In this document: in pieces, positions 6,263-13,843 of the stretch
How the letters are laid out: every line of letters starts with the position of its first letter
Numbering within the stretch: position 1 is the first letter of the stretch
NCBI GenBank assembly: GCA_031257135.1
Contig: JAIRPH010000156.1
Coordinates: forward strand, 1-15,824
Source: Spirochaetaceae bacterium
Lineage (GTDB): Bacteria > Spirochaetota > Spirochaetia > Treponematales > Breznakiellaceae
Length of the DNA stretch: 15,824 nt
Direction: 5' to 3'
Made by a program: the position numbers and the translations under genes
Notes under the pieces: model-generated
What the model was told of the DNA's origin: nothing
The model's input: the letters and a program-made list of their open reading frames with translations, nothing else
Databases searched by the model: none

Positions 6263-6436
6263 GAAAATTCGGCGTTTTTTAATTTTTTTAATTACGAGGA
6301 AAGACAGGAAACAGACCAAATGAGGCGCGCCTACGGCATCAATCTTATCCGCCGCAGGCGGAGGGGAAATCTTTGTCGGCGACTTGCCGCTCGCTATGAA
6401 CTGACATTGAAAACAGGATTCCTCTTGCATGAAAAA
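6263..6436. other. Intergenic DNA between divergent promoters
   Basis: No gene is supported. It contains a hairpin TCCGCC (6348-6353) / GGCGGA (6357-6362) with loop GCA, and the 11-mer GCGCCTACGGC at 6327-6337, which recurs at 6731-6741. A 63-codon minus-strand frame here has no start signal or recognisable domain. Confidence 0.4.
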
Positions 6437-6447
6437 TATACTATACT
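6437..6447 (+). promoter_or_regulatory. Doubled -10 box before the small decayed gene
   Basis: Two overlapping TATACT boxes at 6437-6442 and 6442-6447 stand 6-11 nt before the ATG at 6454, with GGA just before the ATG. No good -35 box is found at the right distance, so it would be a -10-driven, near-leaderless promoter. Confidence 0.35.
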
Positions 6448-6453
6448 GGAAAC

Positions 6454-6698
6454 ATGGACATAGCCATAGAATTCAATCCCGCCGCTTTTAAACGCAGTGT
6501 GAGCATGGAACCGGGATTTTCACTCAGCGACGAAAAACCGCTCAGTCCGCCCGATCAATCACGGTTGACTCGTTTACGGCGGATTACCTGTTGACTAAAG
6601 CTATAGCCGACCACAAAACCCCGGCGGAGATCATCGGCGAACTGGTGCGGGAAAAGATAGCCGCCGCGGATGCCTCTGCGGTTATGGCAACGCATTAA
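6454..6698 (+). pseudogene. Frameshifted remnant, probably of a toxin-antitoxin cassette
   Basis: Frame 1 starts at ATG 6454 (MDIAIEFNPAAFKRSVSM), continues through FSLSDEKPLSPPDQ, and ends at TGA 6592-6594. A second frame picks up near 6558 (ITVDSFTADYLLTKAIADH) and runs through TPAEIIGELVREKIAAA to TAA at 6696-6698. Read together with a one-base shift around 6555-6560 they make one coherent chain. The second half has the look of a small helical antitoxin C-terminus, and the first 17 residues look like the start of a different small protein, perhaps the toxin, joined by deletion. No intact toxin follows. The TA identity is an inference; the frameshift is what I see. A possible sequencing error would restore an 80-residue ORF. 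Confidence 0.5.
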
Positions 6699-6872
6699 AC
6701 CGCAGAGTTATTCAGGTAAAGCGGGTCCATGCGCCTACGGCGCAGTTGACAACATAAAAACAGACGGGCTTATCCCGTCCATGGCGCGGACTGATCATCA
6801 ACCTTTTTAAGGCTGATGAGTATATATCTGGGTTAGAAGCAATCGCTCATAATAATCAGAGGGAGCAATAAT
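6699..6872. other. Leader region of the FAD oxidase gene with hairpins
   Basis: Holds GCGCC-TAC-GGCGC (6731-6743), GACGGG-CTTAT-CCCGTC (6763-6779), and CATCAaCCTT-TTT-AAGGcTGATG (6796-6818, one mismatch). TTGACA occurs at 6746-6751 but the expected -10 position is poor (TTATCC). None has a T run, so no terminator is claimed. AGAGGGAG at about 6858-6865 is the ribosome-binding site of the next gene. Confidence 0.45.
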
Positions 6873-8375
6873 ATGGAATTCAAATCTATCTCGCCGGGAT
6901 ATGAGCGTTGCCTCCATGACGAGTCTCGGCTTGAGGGCGTTGCGGATGGTATAGCCTTTCCAGAAGATACCTTACAGGCGGCCGAGGCGATTCGTAGAGC
7001 CGCCGCGGAAGGGCGGTCGCTTACCGTGCAGGGAGCGCGTACCGGCATCGCAGGCGGAGCCGTACCCAGGGGAGGGCTTATCCTCGGTACCGAAAAGATG
7101 AACCAGCCTCTGCACAGCGGCTTTGACGCCGACGGCAGGGTGGTGGCGCGCGTTCAGGCGGGATTGAGCTTCGCTGAATTGAGCGGTTATGTAAACCGGA
7201 AGATTCCGGGATACCGCTTCCTGCCGAACCCAACCGAAACGTCAGCCGCCTTGGGAGGAGCCTTCGCGGTCAACGCCAAAGGACCCAATGCTCTGCGCTA
7301 CGGCGGAACCGGCGGATATATAGAAGGTCTCGCGTGGATCACTCCGCAGGGGGAGGTCTGGGAAATAGAACGAGGGCGTTATCGTTTTGACGTGAAAGGC
7401 TGTCAACTGCCGGACGGTTCCCGGCTCGATATTGACGCAGTTATTCCCAGAGGGGCATCCGCGTTTCTCTACCCCTTCGCGGGACTTGACTTGGTGGATT
7501 TTCTGTCAGGCAGTGAAGGGCTGATCGGCGTTGCCGCCGAATTGACGCTTCGGCTTGAACCTTTGCCGTCCGCGGCTTGGGCGGTGGTGTATTTCTTCAC
7601 TGAAGTGGACAAAGCTCCCGGTTTTGCGGAAGCCCTTTCCCGCTGGCGGAAGGATTCCCCTCGGGGGCAGTATCTTTCTCAGGTTGAGTATTATGACGAG
7701 GCATCGCTCTGCCTGATTCGGCAGGGACACAGCGCGGCTCTTCAGCGGTTTCCGCCCATCAGGGACGGCTACCGGGCGGCGGTTCACGTTGAGCTTGAAG
7801 GAGACGATGCGGAGAGCCTTGAATCGGCTCTGGCGGAACATCTTACGCTTTTCGCCGAATCAGGCGGCGGCGATGACGACACTTGGGCGGCCGCAGATAG
7901 GACGGAGGTAGAAAAATACCGGATTCTCCGGCACAGCGCGCCTGAACTTATCAACATGGAAATCGACCGGATTCGGCGAAATCTGCCTGAGTTCCGCAAA
8001 ACCGCCGCGGATTTCATGGTTCCTCCAGAAAAGGCTGTTTCGTGGAACGCCCGTTATCACCGGGATATAGCGGAAGCGGGGGTGCGAGGCTTCGTATTCG
8101 GTCATATTCTGGAAGGACGGCTTCATGTGAATCTCCTTGGGGAAGATGCGGAAGCGTTCCGCCGTTGTCAGACCTTGCTGGAAACGTGGTCCGCCGCAGT
8201 ATTGGAAGATGGCGGACTCTTAGCCGCGGAAAACGGCGCGGGTAGGTTGAAAGCGCGCCTGCTCTCCCGTTTTCTGAGTTCTGAACGGCTGGACCAGATT
8301 CGCCGCATCATCCGCCGGCTGGACCCTCAAGGACTTTTGGGCGGGGCTGACCGGTTTCAGGTTAATAATCCTTAA
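6873..8375 (+). CDS. FAD-binding oxidase, GlcD/D-lactate dehydrogenase type
   Basis: A 500-residue flavoprotein. The N-terminal PCMH FAD-binding domain shows FPEDTLQAAEAIRRA (29-43), the pyrophosphate loop QGARTGIAGGAVPRGG (53-68), NPTETSAALGGAFAVNAKG (119-137) and LSGSEGLIGV (211-220). The FAD-oxidase C-terminal domain shows RHSAPELIN (353-361), KTAADFMVP, FGHILEGRLHVNLL (409-422), ENGAGRLK (453-460) and LDPQGLL. In relatives the GHILEG position reads GH-GD-N-H. The family oxidises 2-hydroxy acids such as D-lactate or glycolate, passing electrons to quinone or another flavoprotein; the substrate here is not determined. No signal peptide, so cytoplasmic or membrane-associated. The start is set by AGAGGGAG about 8 nt upstream. 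The Gfo/Idh/MocA gene follows at once. Confidence 0.9.
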   Translation: MEFKSISPGYERCLHDESRLEGVADGIAFPEDTLQAAEAIRRAAAEGRSLTVQGARTGIAGGAVPRGGLILGTEKMNQPLHSGFDADGRVVARVQAGLSFAELSGYVNRKIPGYRFLPNPTETSAALGGAFAVNAKGPNALRYGGTGGYIEGLAWITPQGEVWEIERGRYRFDVKGCQLPDGSRLDIDAVIPRGASAFLYPFAGLDLVDFLSGSEGLIGVAAELTLRLEPLPSAAWAVVYFFTEVDKAPGFAEALSRWRKDSPRGQYLSQVEYYDEASLCLIRQGHSAALQRFPPIRDGYRAAVHVELEGDDAESLESALAEHLTLFAESGGGDDDTWAAADRTEVEKYRILRHSAPELINMEIDRIRRNLPEFRKTAADFMVPPEKAVSWNARYHRDIAEAGVRGFVFGHILEGRLHVNLLGEDAEAFRRCQTLLETWSAAVLEDGGLLAAENGAGRLKARLLSRFLSSERLDQIRRIIRRLDPQGLLGGADRFQVNNP

Positions 8376-8404
8376 TTGACAATAAAAACCGGATGTCCTA
8401 TTGT
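8376..8404 (+). promoter_or_regulatory. Promoter of the Gfo/Idh/MocA gene, leaderless
   Basis: TTGACA (8376-8381) begins right after the TAA of the FAD oxidase. After 17 bases comes TATTGT (8399-8404). The ATG at 8412 lies 7 nt past the -10 box, where transcription itself would begin, so the mRNA would be leaderless or nearly so. Confidence 0.6.
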
Positions 8405-8411
8405 AAGAGAC

Positions 8412-9401
8412 ATGAGTAACCTATCTATAGCCTTAGTGGGGTGCGGAAACTTTCCCTTCAACACCCTGTATCCGATGTTGCGTAACCTGCCGATTACCTT
8501 GCGGGGCGTCTGCGATACGGACCCGGCAAAATTGGATCGCTTCGCTCGGTTCTTCAACGCGGGAAACCGCTACGCCGACTACCGGGAGATGATAACAACC
8601 GAGAAGCCTGACGCGGTTATCTGTGTAGTAAATGCGGATATTCATTACGAGACCGCGAAATTCTGCCTCAGCCGGGGGATACCGGTATTCGTAGAAAAGA
8701 CCCCTTGTCAAACCGCGGCTCAGGCGGAAGAACTGTCCGCGCTCCAACAGGGGGCGTATATGGCGGTAGGCTTCAACCGCCGTTTCGTTACCGCCTATAT
8801 GATGACCAAAGAGATCATTCATCGTCCCGAATTCGGCGCGATTTCCATGTATTACTCGAAATTTAACGCAAGCCCCTATGCTTCGACTGATTATTTTGTG
8901 TTTAATCATATTATTCATCATCTTGATCTCGCCCGTTACCTTTTAGGAGAGATTACGGATGTGCAGGTACAGAGCCGGCTTAGAAATGACCGGAGCGGCG
9001 CGTTTGCGGTTCACTTCGCCGCACGCGAAAGCGGGGCAATCGGCACGATTCAGGCGGCAAGTATGCTGGAGGAAGCCTATCCTATGGAACGCCTCGATAT
9101 AGCCGGTACTGGAGGCAACGTCGTAGCCGACAACCTGCGGGACCTCCGATACAACCGTACCGCTCCGGCTCGGGACATCGACTTTGCCCGGACATTGGAC
9201 AATGCCGGAGACTGTCTTAGCTGGAATCTCAGCGCGGGATACGGCATAGTCCGCGGGATTTTCAGCTATCTGGGGTTGGAAGCCGAGCTGGAGGACTTCA
9301 TCGCCGCGGCGCGGACCGGCTCAAAGCCGAGCTGTACGATTGACCTCTGCGTCGGCACTATGAGGGCTATGGAAAAGATTCGCCAGATTTTTAGCCGATG
9401 A
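8412..9401 (+). CDS. Gfo/Idh/MocA family oxidoreductase
   Basis: A 329-residue protein from ATG 8412; the frame is open from 8376 but the family N-terminus (a strand followed by a glycine loop) fits 8412. The Rossmann nucleotide loop is GCGNFPF (10-16), with Pro in place of the usual third glycine. GVCDTDPAK, the YADYREMI segment and EKTP (95-98, Lys96 being the conserved catalytic lysine of the EKP motif) follow. HIIHHLDLARYLLGE (166-180) carries the His/Asp of the active site. The family uses NAD(P) to oxidise or reduce a hydroxyl of sugars or inositols; substrate unknown. An AAGAGA precedes the ATG closely. Lies between the FAD oxidase and the phosphofructokinase on the same strand. Confidence 0.9.
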   Translation: MSNLSIALVGCGNFPFNTLYPMLRNLPITLRGVCDTDPAKLDRFARFFNAGNRYADYREMITTEKPDAVICVVNADIHYETAKFCLSRGIPVFVEKTPCQTAAQAEELSALQQGAYMAVGFNRRFVTAYMMTKEIIHRPEFGAISMYYSKFNASPYASTDYFVFNHIIHHLDLARYLLGEITDVQVQSRLRNDRSGAFAVHFAARESGAIGTIQAASMLEEAYPMERLDIAGTGGNVVADNLRDLRYNRTAPARDIDFARTLDNAGDCLSWNLSAGYGIVRGIFSYLGLEAELEDFIAAARTGSKPSCTIDLCVGTMRAMEKIRQIFSR

Positions 9402-9432
9402 CGCCTTGCATTAGGACCGATACTTCTGATAC

Positions 9433-9446
9433 TATAACAGTAGGAG
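9433..9446 (+). promoter_or_regulatory. Possible -10 box and ribosome-binding site of pfp
   Basis: TATAAC (9433-9438) is a near-consensus -10 box; upstream TTAGGA (9411-9416, 16-bp spacing) or TTGCAT (9406-9411, 21-bp spacing) are only fair -35 candidates. AGGAG at 9442-9446, 6 nt before ATG 9453, is a strong ribosome-binding site. Confidence 0.45.
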
Positions 9447-9452
9447 AAAAAT

Positions 9453-11111
9453 ATGGACATATCAGCGTTACAGAAAGCGCGCTACGCCTACAAACCGAAA
9501 CTTCCTGCCAGTTTATCTCGGGATGCCGCTGAAATTGCCCTTAAAATGGGCGATCCCACAGAATCTGTGGCCGATCAGGCGGAATTGAAAGGGATTTTCA
9601 AACATACCTACGGGAAACCGGTTATTACCTTCGAGCAAGGAAGCAACGAAAAAAACCGGCGGACCTTGACGGTAGGAGTTATTCTTTCCGGGGGGCAGGC
9701 GCCGGGCGGACACAACGTGATTGCCGGACTTTACGACGGGCTTAAAAAAGGGAATCCCGATTCTAAGCTCTACGGTTTTCGCGGCGGTCCCAGCGGTCTT
9801 ATCGAGAACAAATCCATCCTATTCACCGATCAGATCATCGACGCTTACCGGAACACCGGGGGCTTTGACATCATCGGCTCCGGACGCACCAAGATAGAAA
9901 CCCCGGAACAGTTCGCTTCGGCTTGGGAAACCGCCAAAAAACTCAGCCTTAATGCGGTGGTCATCATCGGCGGCGACGATTCCAATACCAACGCAGGGCT
10001 TTTGGCGGAATATTTTCTGGATAAAAAATCTGACATTCAGGTTATCGGCTGTCCTAAGACCATCGACGGGGACCTGAAAAATCAGCATATCGAGGCATCC
10101 TTCGGCTTCGATACGGCCGTCAAAACCTACAGCGAACTTATCGGGAATATCCAGCGGGACGCCAACAGCGCGAAGAAATATTGGCATTTCATCAAGCTGA
10201 TGGGCAGAGCCGCAAGCCATATCACGCTGGAGTGCGCGCTTCAGACTCAGCCGAATATCAGCCTCATTTCCGAAGAGCTTGAGGCGAAAAAATGGTCCCT
10301 CCGGCAGACGGTAGATTATATCTGCGACGCCGTGGTCAAGCGGGCGGAAAACAAAGAAAATTTCGGGGTAGTCCTCATTCCTGAAGGGCTGGTAGAGTTC
10401 ATCCCGGAGATGAAAAAACTCATTGAAGAACTCAATGATATTCTGGCGGTCCACGAAAAAACGCTGGTCGGCATCGAGGATTTCCATAAACAGCTCGACT
10501 TTATGGCGCCTAAACTTTCCCCGGCTTCTGCGGAGCTTCTCCGGCATCTTCCGCAAAGCATCGCGAAGGAACTGCTCATGGATCGGGACCCTCACGGCAA
10601 TGTACAGGTTTCCCTTATCGAAACCGAAAAACTCCTCATGAATATGACCAAGAAACGCCTTGACGAACTCAAAGAAGCCGGAGTCTACAAAGGCAAGTTC
10701 AGCGCATTAGGGCATTTCTTCGGCTACGAAGGACGATGCGCGTTCCCGTCTAACTTCGACGCGGATTACGGATACGCCCTCGGGTTCAGCGCGTTTGTGC
10801 TTATCGCTTCGGGGCAGACCGGCTATATTTCCAGCGTGAAAAACCTCGTCGCGCCCGCGGATCAGTGGATCGCCGGAGGCGTTCCCTTCACCATGATGAT
10901 GAATCTGGAACAACGGCACGGCTCCAAAAAGCCGGTAATCCGTAAAGCTCTCGTTGAACTGGACGGCGCGCCTTTTAAGACCTTCGCCGCATCCCGCGAC
11001 GCTTGGGCGGTTAAGACCAGTTTTCTCTATCCCGGCTCCATCCAGTATTACGGACCGCCGGAAGTGTGCGATCAGCCGACCAAAACGCTTCAACTGGAAC
11101 ATAAAAAATAA
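9453..11111 (+). CDS. pfp: Diphosphate-dependent phosphofructokinase (PPi-PFK), long type
   Basis: A 552-residue enzyme that phosphorylates fructose 6-phosphate with pyrophosphate, reversibly, in glycolysis. GVILSGGQAPGGHNVI (75-90) is the phosphate-donor loop. GGDDSN (173-178) carries the second Asp (Asp176) that replaces the Gly of ATP enzymes and blocks ATP binding. PKTIDGD (201-207) has Lys202 in place of Gly and the catalytic base Asp205. MGR (250-252) contacts the sugar phosphate. The roughly 550-residue length with insertions in the C-terminal half is that of the long PFP clade shared by spirochaetes and plants (beta-type). All active residues are present, so it should function as a homo-oligomer. 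A strong AGGAG precedes the start. Its last codons overlap the T-rich tail of the opposing methylase terminator. Confidence 0.96.
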   Translation: MDISALQKARYAYKPKLPASLSRDAAEIALKMGDPTESVADQAELKGIFKHTYGKPVITFEQGSNEKNRRTLTVGVILSGGQAPGGHNVIAGLYDGLKKGNPDSKLYGFRGGPSGLIENKSILFTDQIIDAYRNTGGFDIIGSGRTKIETPEQFASAWETAKKLSLNAVVIIGGDDSNTNAGLLAEYFLDKKSDIQVIGCPKTIDGDLKNQHIEASFGFDTAVKTYSELIGNIQRDANSAKKYWHFIKLMGRAASHITLECALQTQPNISLISEELEAKKWSLRQTVDYICDAVVKRAENKENFGVVLIPEGLVEFIPEMKKLIEELNDILAVHEKTLVGIEDFHKQLDFMAPKLSPASAELLRHLPQSIAKELLMDRDPHGNVQVSLIETEKLLMNMTKKRLDELKEAGVYKGKFSALGHFFGYEGRCAFPSNFDADYGYALGFSAFVLIASGQTGYISSVKNLVAPADQWIAGGVPFTMMMNLEQRHGSKKPVIRKALVELDGAPFKTFAASRDAWAVKTSFLYPGSIQYYGPPEVCDQPTKTLQLEHKK

Positions 11112-11140
11112 AAACAAAAAACGGGAACAATCGTTCCCGT
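11101..11140 (-). terminator. Rho-independent terminator of the methyltransferase gene
   Basis: ACGGGAAC (11121-11128) / GTTCCCGT (11133-11140) makes a perfect 8-bp stem with a 4-nt loop. On the minus strand it is followed by a T-rich tail (11120-11101), 31 nt after the methyltransferase stop. On the plus strand there is no T run, so it serves the minus strand. Confidence 0.85.
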
Positions 11141-11171
11141 TATGCTATTTCGTTTCACGCTTTACGGCGTA

Positions 11172-12281
11172 TCATTTCTCCAACAAATAAAGATATTCAG
11201 TAACATGAACAGCGCGGAAGCCCTGTTCGGCAAGACTGGAAAGATTCCGGCATCCGCGGAACGTATTATAGGCGGTTTCCAAAATTTGCACCTTTCCGAT
11301 TTTTTTTAACATAGTTTTCATTTCATCGAGAGAAATAAACCCTTCTGAATTAAATGATATAAGAACAAACTTTGCTTGTATGTCATCGACTAAATCAGAT
11401 AAAGCCTGATACGCGTAGCGTTTTTTATTATACGCGGAACGATTCCAATCGTCAGGAATTCCAGAAATTTTACTGACCCTTTCAGGATACTTGTTTTCAA
11501 GTATTAGGTTAAGCATAAAATAATTTGAACCGTAGGGATGCTGGTTGTAAGGCGGATCGAGATAGGCTAAATCAACTTCCGGCGTTTTCTTTACAAGTAA
11601 GTTTGAATCTTCATTATATACCGTATACTCGCTAATAAAATTGCTGAAAACGGGAAAAGGCAATGCAATATCGCCTTTTATACGCAAAAGCGCGTCCCGG
11701 TTACTGCCGCCGAATTGTCCGATGCCAGTTTTCTTGTTTTTATGAAAGCCCTTAAACACGCCGGAAGTGTTTGCGTGAATCGAGGCTTCCGCAATTAACG
11801 GAGCGAGAAAATACTTTTGATGTTGAACAGGAACAGCGTCAATCAGGTTACGCATAGTATCAATATACATCGCGTTCCTGCGGGTATAAAAAACTCGCTC
11901 GCTTTTTTGTATAGTATCGTCGTCTTTTGGGGCATATAATTGTGCGATAATCCCTTCATGTAAATCGTTAGCATCCGCGAGGAGGCTGGAATATATATCG
12001 TGTAACAGCGGCATATTTACTTCGTCTTTATTCGATAAATAACATTCGCCGGTAAGAGATGCGTATTTTTCCAAATCATTAACAATGAGAAAACGAGAAA
12101 ATTGTTTGCAATGCCGCGCGACAATGCCCGATCCGGTAAAAACATCAAAGATGTCCAGTTTATCCTTTTGAAGGCGTTTTTGAACAATTTGTATCCCTTT
12201 TGCGATAAAGTCCAAAAGAGAACGTTTGTTTCCGATATAGGTTATAATCTGTTTGGTCAAATAGTCTATATTTTCACGCAT
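11172..12281 (-). CDS. Adenine-N6 DNA methyltransferase, alpha class, apparently orphan
   Basis: A 369-residue protein. Motif order is X-I-...-IV: YIGNKRSLLDFI (15-26), FDVFTGSGIVAR (45-56, S-adenosylmethionine loop) and DLAYLDPPYNQHPYGSNY (237-254) with the catalytic DPPY at 242-245. This order is that of alpha-class (Dam/D12-like) enzymes, which methylate N6 of adenine. NTSGVFKGFHKNK (171-183) lies in the target-recognition area; the target sequence cannot be read from the sequence. No restriction endonuclease is encoded beside it (an MscS gene lies upstream, PFP downstream), so it looks like a solitary enzyme for epigenetic marking or a relic of a restriction system. Its base use is visibly richer in A/T than its neighbours, which suggests horizontal gain. 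No clear ribosome-binding site; TATAGA lies 5 nt before the ATG. Confidence 0.88.
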   Translation of the reverse strand: MRENIDYLTKQIITYIGNKRSLLDFIAKGIQIVQKRLQKDKLDIFDVFTGSGIVARHCKQFSRFLIVNDLEKYASLTGECYLSNKDEVNMPLLHDIYSSLLADANDLHEGIIAQLYAPKDDDTIQKSERVFYTRRNAMYIDTMRNLIDAVPVQHQKYFLAPLIAEASIHANTSGVFKGFHKNKKTGIGQFGGSNRDALLRIKGDIALPFPVFSNFISEYTVYNEDSNLLVKKTPEVDLAYLDPPYNQHPYGSNYFMLNLILENKYPERVSKISGIPDDWNRSAYNKKRYAYQALSDLVDDIQAKFVLISFNSEGFISLDEMKTMLKKIGKVQILETAYNTFRGCRNLSSLAEQGFRAVHVTEYLYLLEK

Positions 12282-12296
12282 ACCGTTCTATAGTTG

Positions 12297-12316
12297 CGGC
12301 GGCGGGGGCGCCGCCG
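12297..12316. other. GC-only hairpin between mscS and the methyltransferase gene
   Basis: CGGCGGCG (12297-12304) pairs with CGCCGCCG (12309-12316) around a GGGG loop. It lies 6 nt after the mscS stop and 15 nt before the methyltransferase ATG. No T run follows on the minus strand. It may slow or partly stop transcription between the two genes. Confidence 0.55.
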
Positions 12317-12322
12317 GCTGTT

Positions 12323-13156
12323 TTACCGTTTTTCTTCTATGATGTGAATATCTGTTTGCGGGAAAGGAATGGTAAGGCCTGCTTCTTCGGTTTTTTCTTT
12401 AATGAGCCGGATATGCTTCCAATATATATCCCAGTAAACGTTTGAAGGCGCCCAAGCCCGAAGCAGGATATTCACCGAGGCGTCTCCGAGAGACTGCACC
12501 ATAATTTGAGGCTTCGGGTCTTGCAAAAAGCGGGGTTCTTGATTTATAAGCTCCTGCATAACTCGGTAGGCCGTATCAATAGAATCTGTATAGGATATCG
12601 ATACCGTTAAATCCATGCGCCGTTTTGTGTTTAGGCTGTAATTTTTAACCGGCGTAGACCAAATGGCGGAGTTCGGCGCGGAAATAACTACTCCGTCAGG
12701 AGTTTCGAGAGTCGTGGTAAACAGATCGAAAGTTTTAACGGTTCCCATAAACGAGCCGAACTCGATAAAGTCTCCCTTACGGTAGGATTGCAGGAAGATC
12801 AGCATAATTCCAGATGCTATATTTCCCAGCGTATCCTTGAGCGCAAGTCCGACAGCTACTCCGGCGGTTCCCAAGAGCGCGACCAACGCGGTAGTATTAA
12901 TGCCGAACTCATTGAGCAACATAATGAGGCAGACAATAATCAGAGCGTACTTAGCGATCACTCTCAGAAGGGACGCCAAGGTTGCATCGATATGCAGTTT
13001 TCCGCTGGTTACGGCAAGCACTTTTGTGATTACTCCCATCACAACTCGTCCGGCGATGATAATAATAAGTACAACCGCCACCTTATGCCCCAGAACAAAA
13101 AGGTCTGTTTGGTGGGCGTTTAGGAAATTAATTACCTTATCGTTCATAATGAACAT
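12323..13156 (-). CDS. mscS: Small-conductance mechanosensitive channel, MscS family
   Basis: A 277-residue inner-membrane channel that opens on osmotic downshock. The start at 13156 is chosen over in-frame ATGs at 13186 and 13147 because AGGA lies 6 nt upstream. Three membrane segments are seen: VAVVLIIIIAGRVVMGVI, YALIIVCLIMLLNEFG, and the pore-lining TM3 TTALVALLGTAGVAVGLAL. TM3 is followed by the hallmark KDTLGNIASGIMLIFL, the beta-domain (YRKGDFIEFGSFMGTV), APNSAIW and the C-terminal alpha/beta domain ending FPQTDIHI. Length equals that of E. coli MscS (286), so it is the minimal type with no extra domains. It precedes the methyltransferase gene on the same strand. Confidence 0.95.
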   Translation of the reverse strand: MFIMNDKVINFLNAHQTDLFVLGHKVAVVLIIIIAGRVVMGVITKVLAVTSGKLHIDATLASLLRVIAKYALIIVCLIMLLNEFGINTTALVALLGTAGVAVGLALKDTLGNIASGIMLIFLQSYRKGDFIEFGSFMGTVKTFDLFTTTLETPDGVVISAPNSAIWSTPVKNYSLNTKRRMDLTVSISYTDSIDTAYRVMQELINQEPRFLQDPKPQIMVQSLGDASVNILLRAWAPSNVYWDIYWKHIRLIKEKTEEAGLTIPFPQTDIHIIEEKR

Positions 13157-13248
13157 AAGTATTCCTATTTTGACGGATTGAATCAAGCGTACCGATTAGA
13201 AGACCTGCTCCGGCGTTTTTCAGCGCGCGTTCTGCGAGGGGGCAAGTA

Positions 13249-13303
13249 AAACGGATCCCGTATATTACTATATACAAAAGGACCGGGTTTTGCGGATCCG
13301 TTT
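13249..13303. repeat. Nested inverted repeat, potential three-way junction
   Basis: Outer arms AAACGGATCC (13249-13258) and GGATCCGTTT (13294-13303) are perfect complements. Inside are two smaller hairpins, GTATAT-TACT-ATATAC (13260-13275) and AAAA/TTTT (13276-13279 with 13288-13291). On the minus strand the outer stem is followed by TTTTACTT, so it may also end transcription of the XRE gene whose stop is at 13331. Confidence 0.75.
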
Positions 13304-13330
13304 ATTACTGCGTCTTCATCTGCTTAGATG

Positions 13331-13702
13331 CTATGTTTTTTCTTTATTTTCATCGTCATCGTCCTGCAGATACCGTCTTTTCAGTTCGCCTACCATTTTC
13401 TGAAGGGAATCAGAAAAGTCGTCGAGGTACACGCTGAAAAAGCTGTCCATTGGCTCGCTTGCTCTGGTTTCAGGGAGGAAGAACTGATAAGGTTCTACGT
13501 GAAGCACAGCCGCAAGTTTGGCTATGGTTTGAGGGGACACCCATTTTTTACAATTCTCAATGTCGTTGATGAAGTTGTGGGTCAACCCGGCCCGGTTTGC
13601 CAATGACAGCTGAGAAATGTTTTGGAGCGAACGGAGCCGCCTCAAATTGTTACTGAATAAGGTGCGGACATTGCGTCCGTCTAAGTTTTCTACTCTTTCC
13701 AT
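13331..13702 (-). CDS. XRE/Cro-type helix-turn-helix regulator, copy 1
   Basis: A 123-residue DNA-binding protein from ATG 13702; in-frame ATGs at 13711 and 13738 are alternatives. I prefer 13702 because it aligns with copy 2 and has GGAAAG just upstream. HTH_XRE residues about 15-75: NLRRLRSLQNISQLSLANRAGLTHNFINDIEN, then WVSPQTIAKLAAVLHVEPYQFFL. The C-terminal part (SFFSVYLDDFSDSLQKM, then basic and acidic ends RRYLQDDDDE) is probably a helix, maybe for dimerisation. No ligand or metal site is seen. It is a paralogue of the gene at 13844-14293, about three quarters identical by eye across the N-terminal 76 residues and with an identical recognition segment. It probably shares operators with that gene. 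Targets are unknown. Confidence 0.85.
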   Translation of the reverse strand: MERVENLDGRNVRTLFSNNLRRLRSLQNISQLSLANRAGLTHNFINDIENCKKWVSPQTIAKLAAVLHVEPYQFFLPETRASEPMDSFFSVYLDDFSDSLQKMVGELKRRYLQDDDDENKEKT

Positions 13703-13786
13703 ACTTTCCATTACTTTAGTGAAAATTTGGATTAACAAATAACCAACTAATGAAATATCAGGTTTTTTTAGGGTTTCTGCAAATAG

Positions 13787-13819
13787 CCACAGGGGACACC
13801 TCTTTCACCCACAGGTTTT
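13787..13819. promoter_or_regulatory. Conserved box upstream of XRE copy 1
   Basis: The 33 bases here match those at 14349-14381 at 26 positions, with a shared core GGGACA then TTCTTTCACC. It lies 85-117 nt before the ATG of copy 1 and looks like a duplicated operator or promoter part. Downstream, TTGCAG (13782-13777) and GATATT-like bases sit where copy 2 has its promoter. Confidence 0.55.
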
Positions 13820-13843
13820 GTAGATTCCTTTATTAGCTACCGT

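Noticed and set aside
6239..6430. Minus-strand ORF of 63 codons between the divergent promoters
   Set aside because: It overlaps the promoter A-tract, has no start signal, and its C-terminal half is only the translated A/T tract.
9819..10595. Long open frame (258 codons) on the minus strand inside pfp
   Set aside because: It lies fully inside a clear PPi-phosphofructokinase gene on the other strand, has no known domain, and is expected in GC-rich third positions.
10707..11117. Minus-strand open frame of 136 codons overlapping the end of pfp
   Set aside because: It is an antisense shadow of pfp that runs through the methyltransferase terminator tail; no start signal.
11172..13156. Restriction-modification system
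   Set aside because: Only a methyltransferase is present; its neighbours are an MscS channel and pfp, and no nuclease motif is seen next to it.
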